Assembly: GCA_963971425.1 (NCBI GenBank) | Contig: OZ020519.1 | Span: 7,766,028-7,830,027 of the forward strand | DNA: 64,000 bases | Direction: 5' to 3' | Source of the DNA: Bryoerythrophyllum caledonicum | Lineage: Eukaryota; Streptophyta; Bryopsida; Pottiales; Pottiaceae | Part shown: piece after piece, positions 36,901-49,319 of the stretch | How positions within the stretch are numbered: position 1 is the stretch's first letter | Layout: the number at the start of each line of letters is the position of its first letter | Program-made: the position numbers and the translations under genes | Notes under the pieces: generated by a model | Seen by the model: only the letters and a program-made list of their open reading frames with translations | Databases searched by the model: none | What the model was told of the DNA's origin: nothing

Positions 36901-39900
36901 GGATGGACTTCATCAGTGTTAATATCTCCTCTATTCCTGATGTAATATAATCTCATTTCTTCTGTTTTCTTATTGCAGAGTGTTCCGGTGCAGCCCGGAC
37001 AGACTTCGCCACTTCTGCAGTACTTTGGAACTTTGCTGACGAAGGGCAAATTAAATTTGTTCGAGTCTTTGGAGCTTTCTCGCTTGGTTGTAAATCAAAA
37101 CAAGAAGAATTTGCTCGAGAACTGGTTGGCTGAGGACAAGCTTGAGTGCAGTGAAGAGCTGGGAGATCTTGTAAAGGTAATGTTTTATAACTATTTTTGT
37201 CTGATCTAATACCTACTGAAAGTTTTTTTCTAAATGGTCTCATGTACTGAGTTCCTCGCTTATCGTTTATGACTTCCACTTGTGTTGGAAGTCATGCAGA
37301 CTTAAGATGTATTTGGTTATCGTTCACAAGCTAGTTTCAGTCTGTAATGTTAGGGCTTTCTTGAATACACATCGGGATCTGACGATTGCTATTTGCAACG
37401 GGTTCATTTGTGTCAAAATAGAGTACAGTGAGAGGGCTTTCTTCTGCTTTGTTTTTGTTTGTGGTTATCGTCTGGGGCATTTAGCTGTGCTAATTTACTG
37501 TAATTGTGTTTTTGACTTTTCAGACTGTGGACAACGACATGGCTCTGAAAATCTACATTAAGGCCAGAGCTACTCCCAAGGTGGTTGCAGCTTTTGCTGA
37601 GCGGGGTGAATTTGACAAGATTTTGATCTACTCCAAGCAGGTTAGTTTTCTACAAGCTCTTTGAACCGTCTTGACAGCTTTGGGGAGTTGTTTACTGGAA
37701 TGTTATATATCAGTAGTTTCTCTTATCCTTTTCACATTGGGCCAACTTGTCGGTGTACGGCAAATAGAAGCAGACAAGTTACCTACAAAATTATTGACGC
37801 AATGTTGCCTATACTGCAGGTCGGCTATACTCCAGATTACTTGTTCCTTCTGCAGACAATCTTGCGATCAGATCCTCAGGTACGTATGAGCTTCGTACAT
37901 TTTGTTCCAAAAAGTACTCAGAAGTGTTTTCATTCCTTGTAACATATAACTTAGTTCTAATTCTATCTATTTTTTTGTGTGAATGCAGGCTGCTGTGAAC
38001 TTCGCTCTGATGATGTCTCAGCTGGAAGGAGGTTGCCCAGTAGATTACAATGTCATCACTGATTTGTTTCTTCAGGTATGGATCAATGCTGATTTTTGTT
38101 TGACGTTGAGTGCAGCTTACCGGGAGTATTAGAGGCCATTTGGTTTCTGATGTGTTGCATCTTCTGACATGCTTGTTCTCGTCGTGCAGCGTAACATGAT
38201 CAGGGAGGCAACAGCGTTCCTTTTGGATGTTTTGAAGCCTAATCTGCCAGAGCATGCGTTGCTTCAAACCAAGGTATGTTTTGGCCTTCTGCATGCCATA
38301 CTTTTGTACAATTATGTGCACATGGTATTGACTTCAATGACCATTTTTTGACCTTTTAGGTTGTTCTAGCAAGTCTGTTTATCTCAATTGCCTCTAATCC
38401 TCGCACCTGAAGCTTTTGCCCTTTTTGCATATATTTTTCTCACTCCAACTGAGTGGAGATTTATTTTCTGTAATTTTAAATTTTACCTCCCCTGATATTG
38501 ACATGTTCTGATTTACCATTTCAGGTGCTGGAGATTAATCTCGTCACATTTCCTAATGTGGCTGATGCAATTCTGGCCAACGGCATGTTCAGCCATTACG
38601 ATCGTCCTCGCATTGCTCAGCTGTGTGAGAAAGCTGGTCTGTACGTGCGTGCTCTTCAGCACTACACAGAGCTGAATGATATCAAGCGTGTTGTGATTAA
38701 CACTCATGCTATTGAGCCTCAGGTATCCAAGTTATAGCCTTCTCATTTATCTCTATTTTTTCTGTGTTTCCTTCTGTTGTATGATGGAAGTTTAAGTCAA
38801 ATGCTCTGTGCTGTCTCATAAGACTGAACTGTAACGAGCCTGTACATCTTTGTGTCTCTGTAGGCTCTCGTAGAATTCTTTGGAACACTGTCAAAGGAGT
38901 GGGCTTTAGACTGCATGAAGGAGCTGCTCCAAGTCAACATGCGAGGCAACCTTCAAATTATTGTGCAGGTGTGTTTCAAATTTGCAGCTGGTTAGCAATT
39001 CCAATATTTAATGAATTTTAAATATGTGAAGGTACTTTGCTAGTTTTCTCTAATGGCTAAGTAATACTATATTGATAGGGATGTTGGTATCTGATACTCT
39101 AACCTTCAATCAATTAACAAGTGTATTTGTACAGGTCGCAAAGGAGTACGGGGAACAGCTGGGTGTTGACCATTGTGTTAAGTTGTTTGAGAGCTTCAAG
39201 TCGTATGAAGGGCTTTACTTTTTCCTTGGTGCATTCCTAAGTACAAGGTGAGTTTTCGTTTGTTAGTATTAATCTTTAGGATGGCCGTAGGCAAGGCAAT
39301 CTGGTTTGGATAAGTATCGTGAGATGCCTAAAATTTCGTGATGTTACTTTTTCATGTTTCTTTTGGCATCGTGCTCAAGTACAATCCTTCTTAATCGATT
39401 GGCTGCTGTGTTCAGTGAGGACCCTGAGATTCACTACAAGTACATTGAAGCCGCAGCCAAGACTGGCCAAATCAAAGAAGTGGAGCGTGTCACACGAGAG
39501 TCGAACTTCTATCCTGCGGAGAGGACCAAAAATTTCTTGATGGAAGCGAAGTTGCCAGACGCAAGGCCTCTAATTAATGTTTGTGATCGCCATGGCTACG
39601 TGCCTGATCTTACTCATTATCTCTATGCCAACAACATGCTTCGATATATCGAGGGATATGTGCAAAAGGTAATTCTTTTTTTGAAATCAGTGGCTCGTAA
39701 TCGAACTGCGTGCTGCACTCCTGAATACCTACCTAACGTCTGTGTAACATGTAGGTCAATCCTCAAAACGCACCTTTGGTGGTTGGGCAATTGCTGGATG
39801 ATGACTGCCCTGAGGATTTCATCAAGGGCTTAATCTTGTCTGTCCGCTCATTGCTTCCAGTGGAGCCTCTAGTCGCCGAGTGCGAGAAGAGGTAACGTGA

Positions 39901-42900
39901 ATGTTCTAATCTGTCATCTGACTGGTTCTACTTTTTAACCATTTTAATCCACACTGTATTTCGTTCGTCAGGGATACTACTAGTGTCGAGACAGTTTCGA
40001 GTTTGGATTCTCACGGAATCCTGGCGCTGACGAGTTCATCACTAATAGGCTGTGCCTCTTGACAGGAATCGTCTCCGGCTCTTGACCCAATTCTTGGAGC
40101 ATTTGGTGAGTGAAGGAAGCCAAGATGTGCATGTGCACAATGCTCTTGGGAAGATCATCATCGATACCAACAACAACCCTGAGCATTTCCTCACCACCAA
40201 TCCTTACTATGACTCGAAAGTCGTTGGCAAGTATTGTGAGAAGCGCGACCCCACGCTTGCAGTTGTTGCATACAGACGAGGCCTATGTGACGATGAGCTT
40301 GTTGCCGTCACCAACAAGAACTCTCTGTTCAAGCTTCAGGCCAGGTGAGGCTCCTTCCTCTTTCTTTGCCGCCGGAAAAATATCATCAGACTCGATTCAT
40401 TTAGAATCTCAGGCTCCTCGGTCAAATATTTCTCTCTGGATGTGTCTATACTTGGCTCCACTTTTATTGTTTTGTAAGTTGGTTCTCTTCTTAAACTCTT
40501 TTGCTATGTGGTATGATCAGGTATGTGGTCGAGCGAATGGAGCCTGACTTGTGGTTGAAGGTTCTGGACCCAGAGAATCCTTGCAGAAGACAGCTCATTG
40601 ATCAAGTGGTGTCTACTGCTCTGCCAGAGAGTAAGAACCCAGAGCAGGTGTCAGCCACCGTGAAGGCGTTCATGACTGCAGACTTGCCTCATGAGTTGAT
40701 TGAGCTTCTAGAGAAGATCGTTCTGCAAAACTCCGCCTTCAGTGGGAACCCGAATCTGCAGAATCTTCTCATTCTCACAGCAATCAAGGCTGACACATCA
40801 AGGGTTATGGATTACATCCACCGGTTGGACAACTTTGATGGTCCGGCTGTGGGAGCAATTGCTGTCGATGCCGAGCTTTACGAGGAGGCGTTCGCAATCT
40901 TCAAGAAGTTCGATCTCAACGTCCAAGCCGTTGATGTTCTTCTGGATAACATGCGCAGCATTGACCGTGCTGTGGAGTTCGCAGCACGCGTGGAAGAAGA
41001 TGAAGTCTGGAGCCACGTGGGTAAGGCGCAGTTGAGAGAAGGCCTGGTCAGCGATGCCATTGAGTCTTTCATCAAGGCTAATGATGCCTCTCAATACAAT
41101 GAAGTTATCGACGTTGCATCTGGTGTGAGGGCATATGAGGATCTCGTGAGATACCTGAACATGGTACGCAAGAAGGTGAAGGAGGCGAAGGTGGATTCTG
41201 AGCTGATCTTCGCATATGCCAAGCTTAACCGGTTGGATGACATTGAGGAGTTTATCGTTGCTCCCAACCTTGCAAACCTGCAAACTGTTGGAGACCGTCT
41301 CTTTGATGAGGCTCTGTATGAAGCTGCTAAGATCATTTTCACACACATTTCCAACTGGGCCCGACTTGCCAGCACTCTTGTCAAGCTTCATCAATTCCAG
41401 GCAGCCGTGGATGCAGCTAGGAAGGCCAACAGCGCACGCACATGGAAGGAAGTCTGCTTTGCTTGCGTGGATGCTGAGGAGTTTCGCCTGGCCCAAATCT
41501 GTGGTCTCAATGTCATTGTCCAGGTATTCAAATGTGTTTAATTTGGGATGAAATTGCTCGTTGTAGTCAACAATCATTGTAATATGCAGTCCAATAGCTA
41601 GAATTTGGCTGTCTCGTGCAAAGTTGGTTTGGGAAAAGCAGCACTAATCCCCTGTGCATGTCTTTTGTAGGTTGATGACTTGGAAGAAGTTAGTGAATAC
41701 TACCAGAACAGGGGTCGTTTCGATGAGCTCATCTCACTCATGGAAAGTGGGCTCGGTTTGGAACGCGCTCACATGGGTATCTTCACAGAGCTTGGCACCT
41801 TGTATGCCAAGTACCGCCCAGAGAAGCTTATGGAGCATCTCAAGCTGTTTGCCACTCGCATTAACATTCCAAGGCTTATCCGTGTTTGCGACGAGCAACA
41901 GCACTGGAAGGAGCTTACATATTTGTACATTCAGTATGATGAGTTCGACAATGCTGCTGCTACCATGATGAGCCATTCTCCAGAGGCATGGGATCACATG
42001 CAGTTCAAGGACGTGGCTGTCAAGGTTGCCAATGTGGAATTGTACTACAAGGCTGCACATTTCTATCTGCAAGAGCACCCAGAACTCATCAATGACTTCC
42101 TCAATGTTCTTGCTGCTCGTGTGGATCACACGAGGGTGGTGGACATCATGAAGAAGGTGAGTTTATAGTCACTTATCTCTGCGCATTCTGAATATATAAT
42201 ATACGTCGTTCGTATGTTGTAGGTATGGTTGCCTGGAAGTTTTTTTTTTCCCATTCAGCTCTATTTTTGGGTAAACACATATCAGAGATGTTTCTCACAT
42301 GGGATTCTACGTAACATCTGCAGGCTGGACAGTTGCCACTCGTGAAGCCATACATGGTGGCTGTACAGAGCGCGAACAATGCTGCAGTGAACGAGGCTCT
42401 GAACGGGCTCTACATCGAGGATGAAGATTACGAGCGGCTCAGGGAGTCCATTGATATGTATGATAACTTCGACCAAATTTCAATGGCACAACGGGTAATC
42501 ATCTCCAAGCTTGCAAATCATCACACGTACTGCAATTCTGCTGTCGTTTATTTTAGCACTGGATTATATGCTGAATGCTCTTTTTCCCTTATTCTCGTCA
42601 GATTGAGAAGCACGAGCTTCTCGAAATGCGAAGGGTGGCGGCTTACATCTACAAGAGGGCTGGGAGGTGGAAACAGTCGGTGGCTCTCTCTAAGAAGGAC
42701 AACTTGTACAAGGATGCCATGGAAACTTGCTCTCAGTCAGGCGACCGTGATCTCGCTGAGGAGTTGCTTACTTTCTTTGTGGACAAGGTAACTGATCTCA
42801 CTCCTTGTATCTTTGTCTGTCTGTATATACTTCCTCACTCCAGTCTTGTCCTAATTTGTACATCGGGGTCTCTGCTCTTTTATACAGGGCAAAAAGGAAT

Positions 42901-43474
42901 GTTTCGCTGCATGCTTGTACACCTGCTACGACCTCATCCGTGCCGACGTTGCCGTGGAGCTGGCCTGGATGCACGGCATCATGGATTTCGCTGTACCCTA
43001 CTTGTTGCAGGTCAGTAGTCTTTTTTCTTCCTCACATGTCACTTCGTAAATAAGCCCTTCTTTGCGAACCAGTTACTCATCAATATCATCTCTTCCAGTT
43101 CATGCGCGAGTACACAACAAAGGTTGACGAGCTCATCAAGGACAAAATCGAAGCAACCGAAGAGAAGAGGTCCAAGGAATCTGAGGAGAAAGACGTAGTA
43201 GCCCAACAGGTAAATTCCCCTCACCAGCATCCCCCTGTCAGTCAGTCATCTATTTCTCTCCCATGAGATGTGTCAACACTTTGGCTGAGTTTCTACTGTT
43301 TTTTCGATGCAGAACATGTATGCTCAGCTGTTGCCTCTAGCTCTCCCCGCTCCACCGGTTGCCGGAATGGGAGGCCCCATGCCAGGCATGGCCGGAATGC
43401 CTGCCATGGGCGGAGGGATGCCATATGGTGGAATGCCAGGAGGGTACGGTATGCCTTCCATGAGCTCATTCTAA
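33954..43474 (+). CDS. CHC: Clathrin heavy chain
   Basis: Structural subunit of the clathrin triskelion, coating vesicles at the plasma membrane and trans-Golgi/endosomes. There are 29 exons: 33954-33998, 34120-34324, 34410-34498, 34591-34669, 34770-34897, 34975-35073, exon 7 as two alternatives (35187-35295 or 35354-35462), 35741-35820, 36034-36261, 36407-36472, 36678-36794, 36979-37176, 37524-37640, 37820-37879, 37989-38075, 38190-38273, 38525-38722, 38864-38968, 39135-39247, 39416-39668, 39755-39891, 40066-40344, 40521-41523, 41671-42156, 42324-42494, 42602-42787, 42888-43010, 43099-43209, 43313-43474. With one exon 7 the CDS is 5118 nt, 1705 residues, the same length I recall for Arabidopsis CHC1. 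It starts [15 protein letters not shown]. Residues 1 to about 330 form the seven-bladed propeller; the rest is the CHCR leg repeats and trimerisation region, ending in a Gly/Met/Pro-rich tail. All introns are GT-AG. It appears intact. Confidence 0.97.
35187..35295 (+). other. CHC: Clathrin alternative exon 7a (109 nt)
   Basis: Encodes [16 protein letters not shown] then a [16 protein letters not shown] stretch, residues 216-251 of the propeller. The acceptor is atccag and the donor gtcggt. It enters in phase 0 and leaves in phase 1, exactly like exon 7b. Compared with 7b, 13 of 36 residues differ, many conservatively, and the reading frame is intact, which argues for retained function. It has RGSEK where plant clathrins usually have a VPGN-type start. 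Confidence 0.85.
35354..35462 (+). other. CHC: Clathrin alternative exon 7b (109 nt), canonical-like
   Basis: Encodes [16 protein letters not shown] then a [16 protein letters not shown] stretch, closer than 7a to the plant consensus. The acceptor is gaaatcag and the donor gttggt. The intron between 7a and 7b is only 58 nt, shorter than every other intron of this gene, which would hinder direct 7a-7b splicing. Confidence 0.88.
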
Positions 43475-44289
43475 AACAAGACAAGGTTGGTGTAAAACAA
43501 GACCTCCTACCTTTCAAATGGGTGCCGCTTTTGTTATGTAGGTAGCTAGGTTGGCATTTCGGTGTCAAACGGTGTATATGATGATGAGGGTCGAGGGCTT
43601 CTGTGGACGGATGTGGGTTGCTGCTGCAGATTTGTAGGTTAAAGAGAAGTGCAGCGAGTGAAGCCCGCGTGTAGGGAAAGCCTTTTGATTTTTAGCAATT
43701 TCTGCGTTTTGATCTCACGTAATTTTCACTCTGTCTGAGTTGTTTGTAACAACTTTTCTCTTCCACGTTTTGCAATGGTCGATTTGTAATATTCCTTGTG
43801 TTGACATGTGTTCAGTGAAAACACCATAACTAACTCCGATCACGATTCTTCGTAAGAGGTACAATTGAACGACCATGAATTGAAAGAGGAGTCGTGACAC
43901 GTTGGATGATATTACAGATAACTTGAGTAACAAGTAAGACAATACTGTAAGTTGAGCTCAAACAATTTTTAATTGCCTCAATATTCGTCACAATATTCAA
44001 TTCGATGATCTTTCTCAATTTAATAGGTACTAAAACAAGATCAACGTTATACAAAGATAGACTCACGGATTGTTTTTCTGTGATTATCTATCAGCGAGAA
44101 ACTGCAAAAAGGTCATGTGGGAAATGCTGCACGCTCCTGCTCCAAAGAAATGAGAATCGCTTGCACCACGACAAAATGCTGATAAGAGGAGCTAATATTA
44201 TTAAAGTTATTATTCTACAAACCAGGTCTCTTGCACCTTCTTGTTGACGACGGTGGAGTTGTTTACACAACATGAGCAATATCTTGGGC
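43475..44289. other. Convergent intergenic region, clathrin / TFIIE-beta 3' ends
   Basis: The two genes end tail to tail, with about 815 bp between stop codons. It contains the clathrin 3' UTR proximally. No separate gene was seen; the small open frames lack similarity. Confidence 0.5.
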
Positions 44290-45825
44290 CTAAGTGGGCA
44301 CTGAAAATTGCAGAAGCTCCGGTAAGTGGGCGTTGGTGTACTTGGTGCGTTTGGATTCCCTTCGCTTCTTTTTCTGTGGCTTGGGAATCTGAGAGCGTGG
44401 GACTCCTGCCATTGCCTCTCTCCGTGCTGAGTTTGTGGCCGGCTTCATGCCTGCTTTTTGCAGCTCTCTCTCCACGTCCATGAACTCTCGTGGCGTGTCA
44501 ATTCCCCTGATCAATTGTTTCAAATCTTCGTCCACCTGGAATCAACCAAGACGCTGTTATAAATTGCACTTGGACATTAAAGAATAATGATAAAAACACC
44601 GACCAGAAGACTGAATTTCGCACCGTGATGACGATTTTGGGGTCATTAGGATAGACGATTTCCTCTTGGGAGTCGCTGTTCATCAACACCCATACTTTGC
44701 CGGTTGCTTTAAGGTCCTGCAAATCAGAAATAGCAGGTCAGACGGCATTTTGTAGCGGCGACAATCCAGGGCAAAACTAAGAATATATGCGCTCAAGCAA
44801 AGGAAATATATATATATATATATATATATCAGATCGACATACCTTCACGCGGCTAAACTGAGTTCCCACTCCTGAACTACATGCCATGAGACCACTTGCA
44901 AGGATTGCAAATGAAAGCTGCCTAAGAATCAACCATGAATACCTGCACATCAGCATGAATTCCGGGATACGAGTCTTTCAAGTCACCCATGGGAACCCCT
45001 TCGGGAAGCTTTCTCACGAGAACAAGAAGCTCGTCCTTGTTTTTCAGGTCGTGCTTCGACTGTCACGGCAGAACATTAGCACATCTAGTCAGGTCCGTTT
45101 GAATTATTTAAAGAGGTTTCCTGCATCATCTTACAAGGAAAAGTAGATGCAGGCAGGATTCCGGGCATGTGCGGAACAACCATAGAGACTGAGATGAGTT
45201 GGAAGAAAAGGAAAACCTTATAAGCGAACCGCTGCCCGTCAAATGAGACCTTCACATTACTCTTCAGACTCTCAAACACATCCTTGTTGTGTTTCACGTC
45301 AACGAAGCAGAGATCGTTAATTTCCTCAGGCAGAAGCGACTGCCGCGTCTGCACACGCCACAAAATCCACCACGAAGAAGTCAAACAATCCGTCTTAAAA
45401 ATCCAACTCCTCACAATCAAATCGTCGAAAGCCTCATAAAACATCCAAAAACCCTAATCCATTCCAACTCACTCCAAACCACTCCGGAATTCACACCGCC
45501 CCGAGGCAACAACTCACGGAAGCGAAATTCGGCAAAATCCACGGACCTCGAGCAAAAGGTCGAGCACGCGCTTGATCTGCGCGCCGACGGGCGACTTCTG
45601 GATGGTGGCGATCTGCTGCAGCTTCTCGGTGTCATTGGTGAAGGAGAAGCGCTGCGCGAGCGGCACCAGAGGCTGCGAGCGCGGGGGCGGCAAGGGCGCC
45701 TTGCGCGAGGCGGAGGAGGTGGATGCCGCCTTGTTGGTCGGAGGCCGCGTCGGCAACGTCGCAAGCGACGCCTGCAGCTTCTCCTGCTGCTTGGTGAACT
45801 GCGCAAGCTTCTGCGCCAACGCCAT
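44290..45825 (-). CDS. TFIIE-beta: Transcription initiation factor IIE subunit beta
   Basis: Beta subunit of general factor TFIIE, which helps recruit and regulate TFIIH at RNA polymerase II promoters; nuclear. Five exons (transcript order): 45547-45825, 45217-45348, 44943-45059, 44624-44716, 44290-44535. The sum is 867 nt, 288 residues, close to the usual plant length. The N-terminal helix-rich segment starts MALAQKLAQFTKQQEKLQ, followed by a basic Pro/Ser-rich linker. The core winged-helix region spans about residues 75-175 and includes VLDLLLE, KHDLKNKDELL and the PEGVPMGDLKDSYPG stretch. VWVLMNSDSQEEIVYPND follows, and then a basic C-terminus (KPQKKKRRESKRTKYTNAH). All junctions are GT-AG and phase 0. 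The tail after PELLQ (FSVPT) is short and less conserved. No defects were seen. Confidence 0.93.
44804..44830. repeat. (TA)n microsatellite in TFIIE-beta intron 3
   Basis: An AT dinucleotide run between exons 3 and 4 of the TFIIE-beta gene. Confidence 0.8.
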
Positions 45826-46410
45826 CGCCCTCCCCGCAATTCGCAATCCTCCAAACCCTAATCCACCACCATCTTCTACTTCTTCTTCTTCTCCAACCTC
45901 TTCTTCTTCCACTTCTTCTAATGTTTTATGAGCCCCTACTTTGTCCTCGCCCCTCCTTATTCATCTTTCCGTTTACTTTGTCACCGTGGCCTTTACTTTT
46001 TCATCTATAGATGATTATCATCTCCATTCCGTCGCAGCTCATGCTTCAGAGTGGATGGCTGGCCCCTTCTTGGAGGACGACATTCATCTTATGTCGGTTT
46101 ACTTTCGTGTCGTACTTTTACTTTTCATGTTCGCCTTTGGCTCTTCCGCTTCTTCCTCGTCTTTTCCGTTTACTTTGTCTTCCTGGGCTATACTTTTACT
46201 TTCCCATCTGCGGATGATTTTCATCTACTTTCCGTCGCTCTTGTAGTCCAGAGCGGATTATTAGCCTCTTCCTGGATGAGTTTCATTCATCCCTAGCCGC
46301 TTCTGTGTCGGTTTACTTTTGCTTTTCCATGTTCGCCTTTGGGAACACGGTAGCTCTGGATTGCTTTGTTGCGTCGTCCATTCTGATCTATTAGAAATGA
46401 TCACTACACC
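45826..46410 (-). promoter_or_regulatory. TFIIE-beta upstream region with a 197-bp tandem duplication
   Basis: Immediately upstream of the TFIIE-beta ATG lies a CT-rich leader (tcttcttcttc on the + strand, GA-rich on the sense strand). Beyond it are two diverged copies of a roughly 197-bp unit, beginning near 45971 and 46168 with gtttactttgtc and both containing gcctttgg late in the unit. No other gene was seen. Confidence 0.45.
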
Positions 46411-46619
46411 AAAGTTGGTATTTAGTGTTAAGCACAGAAAAATGACTTGTAAATGCTACAAGTTTTTACTCTTGATGAATATTTTTACTAACTATGTTTA
46501 CAATGATTCTCTTCTTTAATAGTATAAATAGTTATGCTCTCAGTAAAAATCCATAGCAAAAGTAAAAAATTATAGCATTTTCAAACCATTTATTGTGCTT
46601 AACACTAAATACCAACTTT
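46411..46619. mobile_element. MITE, 26-bp perfect TIRs (209 bp), copy 1
   Basis: AAAGTTGGTATTTAGTGTTA plus AGCACA (46411-46436) is perfectly inverted at 46594-46619. The interior is AT-rich and non-coding (aagtttttactcttgatga, then tagttatgctctcagtaaaaa). A diverged relative lies at 55410-55605. No clear target-site duplication. Confidence 0.7.
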
Positions 46620-48700
46620 AAATTTGCCACCTTAATGGTTGACGAGTGCTTCGAGAACTATCAAGTATTGTTGAAATTAATAATCTTGGATTGGTCGGAC
46701 ATCAAATAAATATTCAACTTTACATAATTGAACTACTATCCCTCCGCGGTTGTGCTATTGAAGAGGGAAGGGTAATTAGTGAAGATTATAAAAAACAAGG
46801 ATATGAAAATCTCAATTTGTCTCTAATTTTGAGAATTGATTAACAATTCATGCTTCGAGGATATAAACTAATAGAGTTTTTGTAAAAGTCTAAATTTTAA
46901 AAGGCGGCCACTTTGTATCAGCCAAAAAGTTCCATTGAATCATCTTTTGAGGACCCAATGTCCTTTTCTATCCCAATAGCAAGGTGGGATTTCAAAACAA
47001 AAGTATGTGAAGCGGGAGAAATCTCATCCAGCGTACTTCTTGGGCCATAGGTTGACATTTTCTGGATGGTACTGCAATATTCCCCAGTAGTTGTCATTGC
47101 TGATCTCGTCAGCTATTAGTTAGTTGTACTTTACCATGCCTCAAACTATATCAATGTTTAGTTCTGGAGCTCATAATATAAGCCACAATAAGCCTCAAGT
47201 CACCCTAAAATATGACCAACAATATTTGGTCAACTTGGCCTTTACTCTTTCCTTAGATCATGGAGGTCACTTTCAGGTGGACTAATCAATTGGAGGATTT
47301 AGGGTCAGAAGTTGGGTCACCGTCAGGTCTACTCTCACCGTCAGGTCTTTCATGAGAATTATAATATCATAGTAGCTATAGAAGAGTTGACACCCTTGTG
47401 ACACAATTTTTTAATTATTTTCTAAAAAAATGTTTAATAGTTCAATTTTTCTTTTCTTTTCTTTTCGATATAATGAATTCACTAGAATTGACCTCAAATA
47501 ATTTAGAAACATAAATATTTACCAAAAATTATTCTTTATATTTTCAAATTTTGGCCTTCATAATTTCCTATCTTCTCTCTTTCTTTTTGAAATTAGATTG
47601 CATGGACCTCATATGGTGATACCACACAATATATGTAGCTGTAAATAATTTCAAATGCTTTATAACCAACATCTTATGGAATAGCATGGAATCTATAAAA
47701 TTTACCTAAAGAAATCATTCCATAAATTCTTCTAAAATCGCATGTATAGATGCTCATATTGCAAAATATGCTTCTATTTTAAAATTTTGGAGTCTTGTCC
47801 AAATCCAATCATCCCAAATCAATTCTCATATCATGAGCTTGGTGGTTTCAAGTCTTGAAGTTGATGGCTTTAGCCCCTAAGAGCCCAAGTATACGTGGGG
47901 CGTACGTTTTGGATTTTGGGCAGGTTCCTAAAATTTCATTTATTTTTATTTTAAAAACTCTTATTCTAGATTGTCCTTGATAAGAGCTCCATGGATATAT
48001 ATATATATAACTATAAAATTTTAAATTTTAAATTTTTTTGGATTCATGGTTTGAAAGTTAGTATAAGTTAGAAATGGGGACTCTGAGCAGCTCCAAAATT
48101 TTGCTAAAAGTCTCTGTTGACATTGAGATTTTCCATACACATAGAAAATATTACCTTCCTAGAAGATTTAAAAAATATATCCATGCCTTTAGTGTAAAAA
48201 AACACATTCACTTAAGCCAAACATTTTTATACATCTTGGGCAAGTTTTTTTCCCCAAAATGTTTTTCACTTTTTATTTTTTCTACAACAATATGTGGTGT
48301 AGACCTTCTTATTGACTATTTAGATTATCATTCTCAAACATATTAAATTCACAAAAAAAAAAATCTTGAATTGACAATTTTTAAACCTCCACTCCTTGCA
48401 CACTTGTTTTGAATATGCTACACCCCTTTTGAACCTCTAAAAATCGGTGTATACAGAACAAACATCATGCTCAACACAATGATAAAAGATTTAGTCCTTG
48501 TGTAGTAATGTCAAAGTTTGCCTGATCAACTCAACGCACAGAAGAAAATGAAACATTTTGTTGCCTTCAAACACTATAATCTTTCAATCTCTGCGGTCAA
48601 AGTGTATGAAATTTTGTGAGTATGTTACTTAGTAAGTCTTTATGGAGATCTTATGGTCAAAAGGATAAATATAAGGTTTTATTTCCTTCCTTACTTACTG
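46620..48700. other. Intergenic, AT-rich, includes a dispersed repeat arm
   Basis: No supported gene. The part at 47890-48530 is a dispersed repeat whose inverse copy lies at 52030-52400 (for example gtggtgtagaccttcttatt and aacctccactccttgcacac). A (TA)n run lies near 47998-48009. The open frame at 46646-46843 has no recognised family. Confidence 0.5.
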
Positions 48701-49177
48701 CACTAGAATCAACAATTTGGAAGTGTTTTTGGTGTGAAATTGTTATGGGTTCTTAGGGGTTAGGGAGGCTTCATGAATGGGTCCACATAAGGTAATCCTG
48801 CCGTAATCAACCAAAATCCTCAATTGACACTTATTAAATTGGGGTATATCCAACTCACGTTCACCACTATTATCACCCATGTAGCTCCAAATGGGAATTT
48901 ACTGTTAATTAGCACCCCTTACTTTTGGTTGGCGCTCATGCGATGTATCTATTGACGGCCACCGACTAAACACGACATCGCACTTTGAAATTTCTTAACT
49001 AATTCAAATTTCATTGAATTTTATGAAATTGCATGTGTTTGAAATAGTAATGCTAACTGTTATCACTGAAGAATAAATGTTATGTTTGTTCTCTCCATAT
49101 TGCTCAGCTTGTTGTTAACCCCTAAATTTCTTTGACAATTTCACACCAAAAACACTTCAAAATTGCCCGTTGTAGTG
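48701..49177. mobile_element. CACTA-ended non-autonomous element, 477 bp
   Basis: The left end is CACTAGAATCAACAATTTGG and the right end is the inverse of CACTACAACGGGCAATTTTG. Both continue into GAAGTGTTTTTGGTGTGAAA and, more loosely, an aggggtta block (arms of about 60 bp). The interior includes text of the TTAA-flanked repeat family (48775-48965), so the two are nested or share parts. No transposase. Confidence 0.6.
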
Positions 49178-49319
49178 CAATGAGTAAGGACAAAACAAAA
49201 AAAAATTTACTTCTACTTTTAACCGCACGATCTCAATTAAGACTTATTGAGTAACTTACCAAAAAAATTCATAAAGTTTGACGGCACGGATTGTAATATT
49301 ATAGTATTTGAAGTAGAGT

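Noticed and set aside
40798-41577. Minus-strand open frame of 259 codons inside clathrin
   Set aside because: It is antisense to the long coding exon 23 and mirrors its codon bias; no family resemblance.
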